Shown: one piece after another, positions 8,784-17,053 of the stretch
Position numbering within the stretch: position 1 is the stretch's first letter
How the letters are laid out: every line of letters starts with the position of its first letter
From: an uncultured Lachnospiraceae bacterium
GTDB taxonomy: Bacteria > Bacillota > Clostridia > Lachnospirales > Lachnospiraceae
NCBI GenBank assembly: GCA_910588125.1
Contig: CAJUPI010000002.1
Span: 62,001 to 126,000 of the forward strand
Reading direction: 5' to 3'
Length of the DNA stretch: 64,000 nt
Notes under the pieces: generated by a model
Seen by the model: the letters and a program-made list of their open reading frames with translations, nothing else
What the model was told of the DNA's origin: nothing
Database searches by the model: none
Program-made: the position numbers and the translations under genes

Positions 8784-9185
8784 ATGAACATCTATGAGAG
8801 AATTGGGATCGTCTGTGGGGAGATACCAGAAGGAAAGGTGGCAACCTACGGACAAATCGCCCTGCTCTGCAAGAAGCCGGGGAATTCCCGGCAGGTGGGA
8901 TATGCTTTAAAGCATGGCCTGGCCGGGGAATCGGGGAAGGCGGCAGCCCACCGGGTAGTCAACAGCAGGGGGTTTTTAAGCGGTGCGGCAAGTTTTGAGA
9001 CCCTTGATATGCAGAAGCTTCTGCTGGAGCAGGAGGGAGTGGAGGTGGTTTGGACTGCAAAAGGGTGGCAGGTGGATATCAACAGGTTCGGATGGAAAAA
9101 TACGTTGGCCGAGGCACTGGTTCTGGAAAAAAGGTTTGAAAAGCCGGACACTTCTGCTGATAACGGAGGAATCCAGGAAAAATGA
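8784..9185 (+). CDS. Alkyltransferase-like protein (ATL), MGMT fold without the acceptor cysteine
   Basis: A 133-residue protein with the DNA-binding domain of O6-alkylguanine-DNA alkyltransferases: IPEGKVATYGQIA at residues 14-26 and the Arg-finger helix NSRQVGYALK around residue 36. The active-site motif PCHRV is replaced by AAHRV, with Ala55 at the position of the methyl-accepting cysteine. It therefore cannot perform suicide alkyl transfer and belongs with ATL proteins, which bind O6-alkylguanine and hand the lesion to nucleotide excision repair. The extra ~25 residues after VVWTAKGWQVD are not recognised. It is transcribed divergently from the M20 hydrolase and ends six bases from the convergent sensor kinase gene. 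Confidence 0.88.
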   Translation: MNIYERIGIVCGEIPEGKVATYGQIALLCKKPGNSRQVGYALKHGLAGESGKAAAHRVVNSRGFLSGAASFETLDMQKLLLEQEGVEVVWTAKGWQVDINRFGWKNTLAEALVLEKRFEKPDTSADNGGIQEK

Positions 9186-9191
9186 GAGGGA

Positions 9192-10643
9192 TCATGAGCC
9201 GGAAGGAGCAGGGAAGGCAAACCAGAAGCTGGTCATTCCGCCCTGGCAGTCCACACCATAGCTCATTTTGTGGGCATCTAAGATGGTGCTGACGATGGAA
9301 AGCCCGATCCCGGTGCCGAGGCGGCGGCCGCTTTGATGCTGGCTTCGCTGATACCGTTCCCAGATTTGCTGCCGTTCCTCCTCAGGGATGGGAGCGCCCG
9401 GATTGATGACGGCGACCCGGACGGAGCCGCCGGTTTCATACATGGTGATAGTGATAGACTCGCCTTCATCCGTATGGTTGATGGCATTGTATAGCAGGTT
9501 ACGGATGACCTGGCTGATCTTGAGGGCATCGGCATATAGCCGGATTTCTCTATTTTCACAGACCAGATTCAGAGAAATCCGGTGTTGGCCGGCGGCAGGG
9601 CGGCACAGAGAAATCTCTGATTCCAGGATATCATATAGCTGATACCAGTCTTTTTTTAACTGGATATAGCCGGCCTGCAGTTGGGAATAATCAAGAATAT
9701 CCGTGACCATCTCGCTCATTCGCCGTGCTTCGCTGATGATGAGATTTAAGTCTTCCACGCGTTGTACATCATTGTCCCAGGTGATGTCCCGCACCATCTC
9801 GGCGTAACCGCCGATGACGGCAAGCGGGGAACGGAGCTCATGGGAGACGTTGGCGATAACTTCTTTGCGCAAAAGATCAACCTGCTGCAGCTTTTTGGCC
9901 AGCTCTTCCACGGAATCAGAAAGCTGGCCCAGCTCATCATTTCGCTTTAATTCCGGGCGGGCGAGGAAATCATTGTGTGTCAGCCGGTCTACGGCGTCTT
10001 TAATCTGAAAAACGGGCCGGGTAAAATGACGAGACAGCAAAAGGGCAAGTACAGAAGCCGTGACTGTCAGCAGGATGCTCATCAGAATCAGCTGGTGCCG
10101 GTTTAAATCCAGGATGGTTTTCAATTTAACCACGTTGTGAAGAATTACAAAGCACGGTTTCCCCTCATAGGTGACCGGAAATCCCAGCTCAAATCCGAAG
10201 ATCCGATCCCGGTGCCGGTCTACGAGCCGGTAAGCCTTACCAGCCAAAAGCTCCTGAAACTCTTTCCGTCTGGTGATAATATCCAGGATAATCTGTTCTT
10301 CCTGCTGCTGTTGAACATTGATTCGATGTCCGATGGAATACATCAGAATCAACTGTCCCTGCTGGTCCAGCAGGATCAGTTCCCCGCCTGCGATATGGCT
10401 CATGACGGGAAGCAGATGTTCATCATCGGCAAGATCCTGGGTACTTAAGTCTTTCATGACAGGCTCCAGCCGCTTTTCGGTCTCTGTCAAAGCGGCCTTG
10501 ACATAATTCTGTTCAAATAAATAGATCTGTGCTATCCACATAAAGCCGATGCCCAGCAGCACCAACAGCATCATGATCGACCAGAGGCGGAATACCATCC
10601 GGCTTTTCAGGGCGGATATGCTAAATTTCTTCTGTGTATTCAA
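9192..10643 (-). CDS. Sensor histidine kinase with HAMP domain
   Basis: A 483-residue membrane sensor kinase. Two membrane segments (about residues 20-40 and 185-205) flank an extracytoplasmic sensing domain. A HAMP linker (about 205-260) leads to the dimerisation domain with phospho-acceptor His268 in ANVSHELRSPL, then the ATPase domain with N box LLYNAINHT and G box GTGIGLSIV. The proposed start is TTG at 10643, overlapping the regulator gene by 23 bases and preceded by a G-rich stretch; ATG at 10598 is the alternative but lacks a clear ribosome-binding site. It is cotranscribed with the regulator at 10621-11295 and divergent from the RND exporter genes, which it probably controls. The stimulus is unknown. 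Confidence 0.92.
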   Translation of the reverse strand: MNTQKKFSISALKSRMVFRLWSIMMLLVLLGIGFMWIAQIYLFEQNYVKAALTETEKRLEPVMKDLSTQDLADDEHLLPVMSHIAGGELILLDQQGQLILMYSIGHRINVQQQQEEQIILDIITRRKEFQELLAGKAYRLVDRHRDRIFGFELGFPVTYEGKPCFVILHNVVKLKTILDLNRHQLILMSILLTVTASVLALLLSRHFTRPVFQIKDAVDRLTHNDFLARPELKRNDELGQLSDSVEELAKKLQQVDLLRKEVIANVSHELRSPLAVIGGYAEMVRDITWDNDVQRVEDLNLIISEARRMSEMVTDILDYSQLQAGYIQLKKDWYQLYDILESEISLCRPAAGQHRISLNLVCENREIRLYADALKISQVIRNLLYNAINHTDEGESITITMYETGGSVRVAVINPGAPIPEEERQQIWERYQRSQHQSGRRLGTGIGLSIVSTILDAHKMSYGVDCQGGMTSFWFAFPAPSGS

Positions 10644-11295
10644 GTTTATATCCCACCCCCCAGACCGTCTGAATCAGTTTCCGATATGTTCCTAAATGCT
10701 CGCGCAATGACTTGATATGGGTATCCACCGTGCGGACATCGCCATAATAATTGTAGCCCCAAACAGTCTGGAGCAGCTTTTCCCGGCTTAAGACCACATG
10801 CTCATTCTGCGCCAGCTTCAGCAGGAGATCAAATTCCTTGGGAGGCAGGTTCAGCCTTTGGCCGTCGATGGTGACGGTGCGGGATGCCTGAGAAATAGCA
10901 AGGCCGCCAAAAAGAAGCGTGCCGGTCTGCACATTCCCGGAGCGCCGCAAAACGGCACCGATTCTTGCCATCAGCTCCCTGGGGCTGAAGGGCTTTGAGA
11001 TATAGTCATCCGCTCCCAGCTCAAAGCCTTTGAGTTTGTCATACTCCTCATCCCTGGCAGTCAGCATGATGACTGGCACCTGGCTGGTGCGCCGGATCTC
11101 TGCCAGCACCTGAAAGCCGTCTGTGCCGGGCATCATCACATCAAGGACAATGATGTCAAAAGAGGCCTTTTCGATGGCGGCGAGCGCTTGTGTTCCGGTC
11201 TCGGCTTCCTCACAAAAAAAGCCTTCCCGCTCGCCGTAGGTTCGTACCAGCTTCCGAAGATGATGGTCGTCGTCTATGATTAATAGGTTGGACAT
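10621..11295 (-). CDS. OmpR/PhoB-family response regulator, probable regulator of the RND operon
   Basis: A 224-residue regulator. The receiver domain shows IDDD at 7-10, phospho-acceptor Asp52 in DIIVLDVMMPGTDGF, and Lys in DDYISKPF. The winged-helix domain (about 125-224) ends VDTHIKSLREHLGTYRKL and TVWGVGYKLE. A GGAGGAACC ribosome-binding site precedes the ATG at 11295. The gene is first in a two-gene unit with the sensor kinase and faces away from the exporter operon at 11465. The shared intergenic region holds 11-bp-phased TTCACA/CTCACA repeats of the kind bound by this family, so autoregulation and control of the exporter are likely but unproven. Confidence 0.94.
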   Translation of the reverse strand: MSNLLIIDDDHHLRKLVRTYGEREGFFCEEAETGTQALAAIEKASFDIIVLDVMMPGTDGFQVLAEIRRTSQVPVIMLTARDEEYDKLKGFELGADDYISKPFSPRELMARIGAVLRRSGNVQTGTLLFGGLAISQASRTVTIDGQRLNLPPKEFDLLLKLAQNEHVVLSREKLLQTVWGYNYYGDVRTVDTHIKSLREHLGTYRKLIQTVWGVGYKLEYTEEI

Positions 11296-11363
11296 GATGG
11301 GTTCCTCCTGGTTTGTTTAAATGTAGTAAGTATATCATATTCTTAAAACCCGGAACACCGTTC

Positions 11364-11412
11364 TTCACAAATTCTGCCGATTTTCTCACAGTTCGTTCAC
11401 AAATTTCTCACA
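11364..11412. promoter_or_regulatory. Phased YTCACA repeats, candidate response-regulator binding site
   Basis: In the 169-base divergent region between the regulator (start 11295) and the RND adaptor (start 11465), hexamers TTCACA, CTCACA, TTCACA and CTCACA start at 11364, 11385, 11396 and 11407. The spacings are 21, 11 and 11 bases, so the sites lie on one helical face with one missing unit near 11375. OmpR/PhoB-family regulators bind tandem half-sites at 10-11-bp spacing. The repeats end about 50 bases before the adaptor start, where an exporter promoter would be expected. Function is inference. Confidence 0.6.
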
Positions 11413-11464
11413 AAATTCCAATATTCTGGATTCAGGTAAGGAATCCAAGGAGGATAGATGGATC

Positions 11465-12661
11465 ATGACAAAGAAAAAGATCATTACAGGAGTCGGTATC
11501 CTGGCTGTGGTGGCTGTGGCAGGCGGATATTTTCTGTTGGAAGGAAAACAAAAAGGGCCGGGGGGCGGCCCAGGGGGAGCAGGTGGCCCAGGCGGTATGG
11601 GAGGTATGGCCCAGGAAGCGTCTGTGACTGTTGTGAAAGCAGAGGAGCCAGTTATCGGGGATCTCAGCCTGACTACCGGGCTGACCGGTACTGTAGAAGC
11701 GGCGGATGTGGTTTATGTCTATGCAAAGGCATCGGGAGATGTGACGGCGGTTCATGTGAAGGCCGGAGACATCGTGACAGCCGGGCAGGTTTTGTGTGAG
11801 ATTGATACTGAGCAGGTAGATTCGGCCCGCAATTCGATGGAAGCGGCGCGGGTGAATCTGACACAGGCACAGAACAATCTCAGCCGTATGCAGGTACTGT
11901 ATCAGGGCGGCGATCTGTCTGAACAGGAATATGAGCAATATGGTAATTCCGTAAAATCCGCCCAGCTGCAGTATGAGTCTGCTAAAATGGCCTATGACCG
12001 GCAGGTGGAATATAGTACCATCAAGGCGCCGATCAGTGGCCGGATTGAAAGCTGTGACGTAGAGGTCTATGATCGGGTGAATCAATCCGGGCAGCTATGT
12101 GTCATTGCCGGAGAAGGGGAGAGTCGAATCACTTTTTATGTGACTCAGCGGATGATGAAAAACATCCGGGAGGGAGACGCCATAGAGGTGGCGAAGAACG
12201 GTGAAATCTATCAAGGGACCGTCAGCGAGATCAGCAGCATGGTAGATGAGGCCAGCGGCCTGTTTAAGGTAAAGGCCCAGCTGCAAAACACGGAAGAGAT
12301 TGCCATTGGCAGCACAGTGAAGCTGACCCTGGTGACGGAGCGCGCCGAAAGTGCCATGCTGGTGCCGGTGGATGCCCTGTATTACAGTGGCGGCGATGGA
12401 TACGTATATTTGTATGAAGAGGGAACGGCCAGGATGACTCCGGTCGAGGTGGGCTTGTATGATTCGGATTTTGCTGAGATCTTGTCCGGACTTACAGGGA
12501 AAGAGCTGGTGATCAGTACGTGGAGCTCCAATCTGTACGAGGGAGCGAAGATTCGCCTGCGGGGAGAAGCAGACGAAGCCGCTTCTGAAAGGGGAAACAG
12601 AAGCAAGGAGCCCTCAGAGACGGACAATAACGCAGATAAAAGAAGGCCGGCAGGAGCATAA
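11465..12661 (+). CDS. RND exporter adaptor (membrane fusion protein)
   Basis: A 398-residue HlyD/AcrA-type adaptor. Residues 5-23 form an N-terminal membrane anchor, followed by a Gly/Pro-rich linker (about 28-50). A first lipoyl half (YVYAKASGDVTAVHVKAGDI) is followed by an alpha-helical hairpin (ARVNLTQAQNNLSRMQ to YESAKMAYDRQ), the second lipoyl half (YSTIKAPISGRIES), and beta-barrel and membrane-proximal domains ending near VISTWSSNLYEGAKI. ATG 11465 follows AAGGAGG (11448-11454) at ten bases. It would couple the RND pump encoded 24 bases downstream to a conduit. The C-terminal ~30 residues are charged and probably disordered. Confidence 0.93.
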   Translation: MTKKKIITGVGILAVVAVAGGYFLLEGKQKGPGGGPGGAGGPGGMGGMAQEASVTVVKAEEPVIGDLSLTTGLTGTVEAADVVYVYAKASGDVTAVHVKAGDIVTAGQVLCEIDTEQVDSARNSMEAARVNLTQAQNNLSRMQVLYQGGDLSEQEYEQYGNSVKSAQLQYESAKMAYDRQVEYSTIKAPISGRIESCDVEVYDRVNQSGQLCVIAGEGESRITFYVTQRMMKNIREGDAIEVAKNGEIYQGTVSEISSMVDEASGLFKVKAQLQNTEEIAIGSTVKLTLVTERAESAMLVPVDALYYSGGDGYVYLYEEGTARMTPVEVGLYDSDFAEILSGLTGKELVISTWSSNLYEGAKIRLRGEADEAASERGNRSKEPSETDNNADKRRPAGA

Positions 12662-12685
12662 GCATAAGCAGAGGAGGCAGAACGA

Positions 12686-15600
12686 ATGGGAATCACAAGA
12701 TTTGTATTAAAGCGTCCGGTCACTGTGTTTATGGCGCTTCTTTGCCTGATTGTATTTGGCATTTCATCGGTATTTCGTGCAGATTTGGAGCAGATGCCGG
12801 ATACGGATCAACCGATGATGATTGTGACGGCGAATTATTCCGGTACTAGCCCGGAAGATATGGATGAGCTGGTGACCCGGCCCATTGAGGATCAGGTCAG
12901 CACCTTAGAAGGAGTAAAAAGCATGACTTCCAACACCAGCGAAGGGCGGACCACAGTCATGCTGGAATATGACTACGATACGGATATGGATGAAGCCTAT
13001 GAGAACCTAAAGCAGGGATTAGACCGCATACGTGGGCTGCCGGAAGATGTCGAGCCGTCAGTCATGCGGATGAACAACAATGCCAATGCCAATCTCATGC
13101 TCTCGGTTTCCCACAGCTCTCAGGAAAATCTCTACGATTATGTAGATCAGGTGGTAGTGCCGGAGTTTGAACGTTTGACTACGGTGGCAGAGGTAGATAC
13201 GATGGGCGGTTCCTCCGAATACATACGGGTCGAGCTGATGTCAGATATGATGGAACAGTACCACGTGACGATGAGTGATATCACATCAGCCATGAACGGC
13301 GCCAATCTTTCCTACCCGTCCGGAGACGCCATAGCCGGCAACCTGGAGCTTTCCGTCTCCACGATGGCCGAAAATAATACTCTAGAGGAGCTGTTGCAGG
13401 TGCCGATCCTCACCTCCGGCAATAAAATGGTCTATCTGGAGGATATTGCCCATGTTTATTATACGGAGGAGCAGAGAGGCGGCGTGTCCCGGTACGACGG
13501 ACAGGAAACGATCTCGCTTTCGATCACCAAGCAGCAGAGCAGCACGGCGATGGCGCTCTCCGAGGAGGTAAAAGAGGCGATTGCCGCATTGAAAAACAGC
13601 GACCAGGACTTGGATATCCGGGTGGTGCGGGATGAGGCGGATTCCATTTTGGAATCACTGCAGGATGTGGCAGTGACCATGGTTTTGGCTGTGCTGATTT
13701 CGATGGTTATCATCTTTGTGTTTTTTGGAGATTTCAAGGCATCCCTGATAGTGGGAAGCTCAATTCCGACTTCGATTTTAATGTCTCTGATTGTGATGAC
13801 ACAGATGGGATTTTCTTTAAATGTCATTACCATGAGCGGATTGGTGCTGGGAGTCGGCATGATGGTGGACAATTCCATTGTGGTTTTGGAGAGCTGTTTT
13901 CGTGCCATGGATACGGCGGCTGATAAAGGTGCGCTGGGCTATGCCAGGGCTGCCCTGGAAGGGACAAATATCGTGATTCAGTCGATCCTTGGCTCTACGG
14001 TCACCACGTGTGTGGTATTTATTCCGCTGGTATTTTTAAACGGGATGAGCGGGCAGATGTTTGGCTCCATGGGATATACCATTGTTTACTGTATGTGCGC
14101 TTCCCTGTTGTCAGCCATGTCAGTGGTTCCGCTGACGTATATGCTCTATAAGCCAAAGGAGCGGTATCAGGCGCCGATGTCCGGGCCAGTACGGCATTTG
14201 CAGGAGCTTTACCGGAAAATCATGCCCGTTATGTTGGCCCATAAAGCGATTGTCATGGGGCTTTCGATTGTCATCATCATTGCCACGGTGGTGCTGGCCA
14301 GAGGCATGGAGACCGAATTGATGACAGCAGATGATACGGGGACTATCACAGTCAGCATCGAGACACGGCCGGGACTACTCAGTGAGCTGGCCGATGATAT
14401 GCTGGAGCGGGCGGAAGCAATCGTAGCCGGACATGAGGATGTGGAATCCTATATGCTTCGTTTTAACAATGACAGCGGCTCGATTACGGCATATTTGAAG
14501 GATGGCCGGAAAATGAGCACAGATGAGATTGTGAGCCAGTGGGAAGAGGAAATGATAGACATCGATAATTGTACCATCGAGGTATCGGCGTCCCGTTCTA
14601 TGAGTTTTATGGGCAGAAGCCGGGGATATGAAGTGATTCTGCAGGGTACTCAATATGAGGAGCTGCAGGAGCTAAGCAGCCGGATTGTAAAGGAGTTGAC
14701 TGAGCGGGATGATGTGATGAATGTCCATTCCAGCATAGAAAACACGGCGCCGGTGGTGGCGATCCGGGTGGATCCGGTGACTGCCGCCGCCGAGGGCCTG
14801 TCTGTCTCCCAGATAGGGACCATGGTCAAACAGTATCTGGACGGCCAGGAGATTGCCTCTTTGGATATCGACGGCCAGGAGTTTCGTGTGCGGGCAGAAT
14901 ATCCGGAGGAGGAATACCAGACAGTCCCGCAGATAAAACAGATGATCCTAAAGAAGCCGTCCGGCGGCTCTGTGGCGTTGACCGACGTAGCAGAGATCTA
15001 TTTCCGGGACAGCCCGGCTTCGATCCGAAAATCGGATAAGGCATATCAGGTGACAATCACCGCCGATTATATCCGCGGGAATGTCCAGTCGGTGTTAGAC
15101 AGTGAGGTAGTGAATCCAAATCTGACCGGGACAATCACCAGAGGAGTAAATTCCCGCAACCGGATGATGCAGGAGGAGTTTTCCGGCCTGTACCAGGCCA
15201 TTGCGATTGCGGTATTTCTGGTGTTTGTAGTAATGTCGGCCCAGTTTGAGTCACCGAAGTTTTCTTTTATGGTTATGACCACCATTCCTTTCAGCCTGGT
15301 GGGTTCCTTTGGCCTGTTAAAGGCGACCGGAGTGACGATCAGTATGACCTCAATTCTGGGATTTCTGATTTTGGTGGGAACGGTGGTAAACAACGGGATT
15401 CTCTATGTGGACACGGTGAATCAGTACCGGCTGCAGATGACGCTGCAGGAGGCATTGATCGAAGCAGGAGCCATGCGCCTGCGGCCGATACTGATGACGA
15501 GCCTGACGACTATCTTGTCGATGATCCCGATGGCGCTGGCGATCGGCAGCAGCGGCTCAACAACGCAGGGGCTGGCAGTGGTGAACATCGGCGGCCTGAC

Positions 15601-15688
15601 GGCCGGCGTGCTGGTGGCGCTGTTTATCCTTCCGGTGTATTATGCACTGATAAACGGGAGAAAGGAGAGAGTGGTGCTGGAGATTTAA
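12686..15688 (+). CDS. RND-family (AcrB/SwrC-like) multidrug efflux pump
   Basis: A 1000-residue proton-driven exporter with the RND repeat layout: helix 1 at FVLKRPVTVFMALLCLIVFG, a large extracytoplasmic loop, helices 2-6 (from about residue 330), helix 7 after KIMPVMLAHKAIV, a second large loop and helices 8-12. The helix-4 motif reads GVGMMVDNSIVV, so one of the two AcrB aspartates (Asp407/Asp408) is kept and the second is Asn. The helix-10 Lys of AcrB is replaced in GTVVNNGILYVD, as in the Gram-positive SwrC/YerP-like branch. At 1000 residues it is slightly shorter than AcrB. It sits between its adaptor gene and two TolC-like genes; the substrate is unknown. Confidence 0.95.
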   Translation: MGITRFVLKRPVTVFMALLCLIVFGISSVFRADLEQMPDTDQPMMIVTANYSGTSPEDMDELVTRPIEDQVSTLEGVKSMTSNTSEGRTTVMLEYDYDTDMDEAYENLKQGLDRIRGLPEDVEPSVMRMNNNANANLMLSVSHSSQENLYDYVDQVVVPEFERLTTVAEVDTMGGSSEYIRVELMSDMMEQYHVTMSDITSAMNGANLSYPSGDAIAGNLELSVSTMAENNTLEELLQVPILTSGNKMVYLEDIAHVYYTEEQRGGVSRYDGQETISLSITKQQSSTAMALSEEVKEAIAALKNSDQDLDIRVVRDEADSILESLQDVAVTMVLAVLISMVIIFVFFGDFKASLIVGSSIPTSILMSLIVMTQMGFSLNVITMSGLVLGVGMMVDNSIVVLESCFRAMDTAADKGALGYARAALEGTNIVIQSILGSTVTTCVVFIPLVFLNGMSGQMFGSMGYTIVYCMCASLLSAMSVVPLTYMLYKPKERYQAPMSGPVRHLQELYRKIMPVMLAHKAIVMGLSIVIIIATVVLARGMETELMTADDTGTITVSIETRPGLLSELADDMLERAEAIVAGHEDVESYMLRFNNDSGSITAYLKDGRKMSTDEIVSQWEEEMIDIDNCTIEVSASRSMSFMGRSRGYEVILQGTQYEELQELSSRIVKELTERDDVMNVHSSIENTAPVVAIRVDPVTAAAEGLSVSQIGTMVKQYLDGQEIASLDIDGQEFRVRAEYPEEEYQTVPQIKQMILKKPSGGSVALTDVAEIYFRDSPASIRKSDKAYQVTITADYIRGNVQSVLDSEVVNPNLTGTITRGVNSRNRMMQEEFSGLYQAIAIAVFLVFVVMSAQFESPKFSFMVMTTIPFSLVGSFGLLKATGVTISMTSILGFLILVGTVVNNGILYVDTVNQYRLQMTLQEALIEAGAMRLRPILMTSLTTILSMIPMALAIGSSGSTTQGLAVVNIGGLTAGVLVALFILPVYYALINGRKERVVLEI

Positions 15689-15728
15689 GAAATCTTAAGC
15701 AAATTGGTACTTGCAGGAATGCTTCTGA

Positions 15729-15767
15729 TGTATTAGTATAGGTATCATAGCTTAAGTGTATTAGTAT
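15729..15767. repeat. Direct repeat TGTATTAGTAT between the pump and TolC-like genes
   Basis: An 11-bp sequence, TGTATTAGTAT, occurs at 15729-15739 and again at 15757-15767, 28 bases apart, in the 149-base gap between the RND gene and the first TolC-like gene. A small AT-rich palindrome TTAAGAAATCTTAA lies just upstream across the end of the pump gene. The repeats may be a regulator site or part of an internal promoter. I see no good -35/-10 pair. Confidence 0.35.
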
Positions 15768-15837
15768 GATTCATACGGTTGGGGAAGGTAAGAGAATTAT
15801 CCCCGGCTCGGAAATCAGAAAGGATGGAGATACATAA

Positions 15838-17019
15838 ATGACAGACAGAAGCAGAGTAAAGCAATGGAGAAGGGGCGCTGGTATTTTGGCAATGGCGGCA
15901 GGGGCAGCATTATTGCCGTTTCCGGTACAGGCACAGCAGAGCCCGGAGTTTGCTTATCCGGCGGAAAAGTGGGCTTCTCTGCGAGATAACCGGCTGGAAT
16001 ATGAAGAGATCGCGGATCTGGTTCATGAATATAACAATACTGTGCTGCAGAACCACATTGCCTATCAGGACGAGCGGGATAAGAACAAAGATGATGTGGC
16101 CCAGGATTATTATGATACAGCAGATGATATCTATAACAATATTCAGTATCCGGATGCGGATGACAGCAATTATGGCGGCCAGATGGCATCGGCGTTAAAC
16201 AGCCGTTTACAGGCGGAGCAGCTGATGGAGCGGGGGGACGAGAGTACAGAGGACAGTGAAACGATCAAGCTGGGATATGATCAGACGGAAGCAAACCTGG
16301 TCCGGCAGGCGCAGCAGCTGATGATTCAGTATTGGAATCAGTACTACAGCTTAGACAGCCTGCGGCAGAAAAAGGGGCAGGCAGAGAACAGTTATCAGTC
16401 AGAGCAAAACCGGCTGGCTGCCGGGACTTCAACGCAGGCGAAGGTGCTGAGCGCGAAAGAAGCGGTGAGTTCGGCAGATGCCGCACTTCTCTCAGCAGAA
16501 AGCAATCTGGAGAAGACAAAGGAGAGCCTGACTTTGATGCTGGGCTGGAGTTATGGCAGTGAGGTGGAGATTGGAGAGCTGCCGAATCCGGATCCGGCGC
16601 AGATTGAGGCGATCGACGTGGAGGCAGATATCGAGAAGGCGTTGGCGAATAATTATAATTTAAAACTGACTGAGCGGCGGCTAAAGAATGCCCGTACGGA
16701 AAAGGTGAAAAGTACCCAGGAGCAAAAGCAGAAGAATCAGCGGGAGGCGATTGCCACCCATGTCAAGGATAGCTATACAAGCCTTGTGCTGGCCAGGGCA
16801 AATTACGAACAGGCAGTCCAGGCTTTTGAGCTGGAGAGGACTTCTCTGGATTCAGCGGAGCGGAAGCTGGCAGCAGGCACGATTACCCGCAATGATTATC
16901 AGAATCAGCAGACGTCCTATCTGACAGCAGAAGTGGATGTACGTACTAAAAAGCTGGCGTTTTTGACGGCGATGGTGGAGTATCAATGGGCGGTGGATGG
17001 CCTGGCCTCGGCATCCTAA
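15838..17019 (+). CDS. TolC-like (outer membrane efflux protein family) coiled-coil protein, first copy
   Basis: A 393-residue exported protein. A signal peptide (basic start, hydrophobic GILAMAAGAALLPFPV, cleavage near VQAQQ) precedes a largely alpha-helical protein with two related halves, each with long helices and the pattern N-R-L-A-A-G-T-x-T-Q-A-K or ERKLAAGTITRNDYQNQQTSY that marks TolC-family repeats. In Gram-negatives such proteins form outer-membrane conduits for RND pumps. In a presumed single-membrane cell its location is unclear; it may form a wall-spanning tube or act only as a helical bundle. RBS AGAAAGGATGGAG precedes ATG 15838. It is followed by a second, related gene. Confidence 0.8.
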   Translation: MTDRSRVKQWRRGAGILAMAAGAALLPFPVQAQQSPEFAYPAEKWASLRDNRLEYEEIADLVHEYNNTVLQNHIAYQDERDKNKDDVAQDYYDTADDIYNNIQYPDADDSNYGGQMASALNSRLQAEQLMERGDESTEDSETIKLGYDQTEANLVRQAQQLMIQYWNQYYSLDSLRQKKGQAENSYQSEQNRLAAGTSTQAKVLSAKEAVSSADAALLSAESNLEKTKESLTLMLGWSYGSEVEIGELPNPDPAQIEAIDVEADIEKALANNYNLKLTERRLKNARTEKVKSTQEQKQKNQREAIATHVKDSYTSLVLARANYEQAVQAFELERTSLDSAERKLAAGTITRNDYQNQQTSYLTAEVDVRTKKLAFLTAMVEYQWAVDGLASAS

Positions 17020-17053
17020 AGGCGGTGATTTTGTGAAGGTGAGGAGGATTGCG

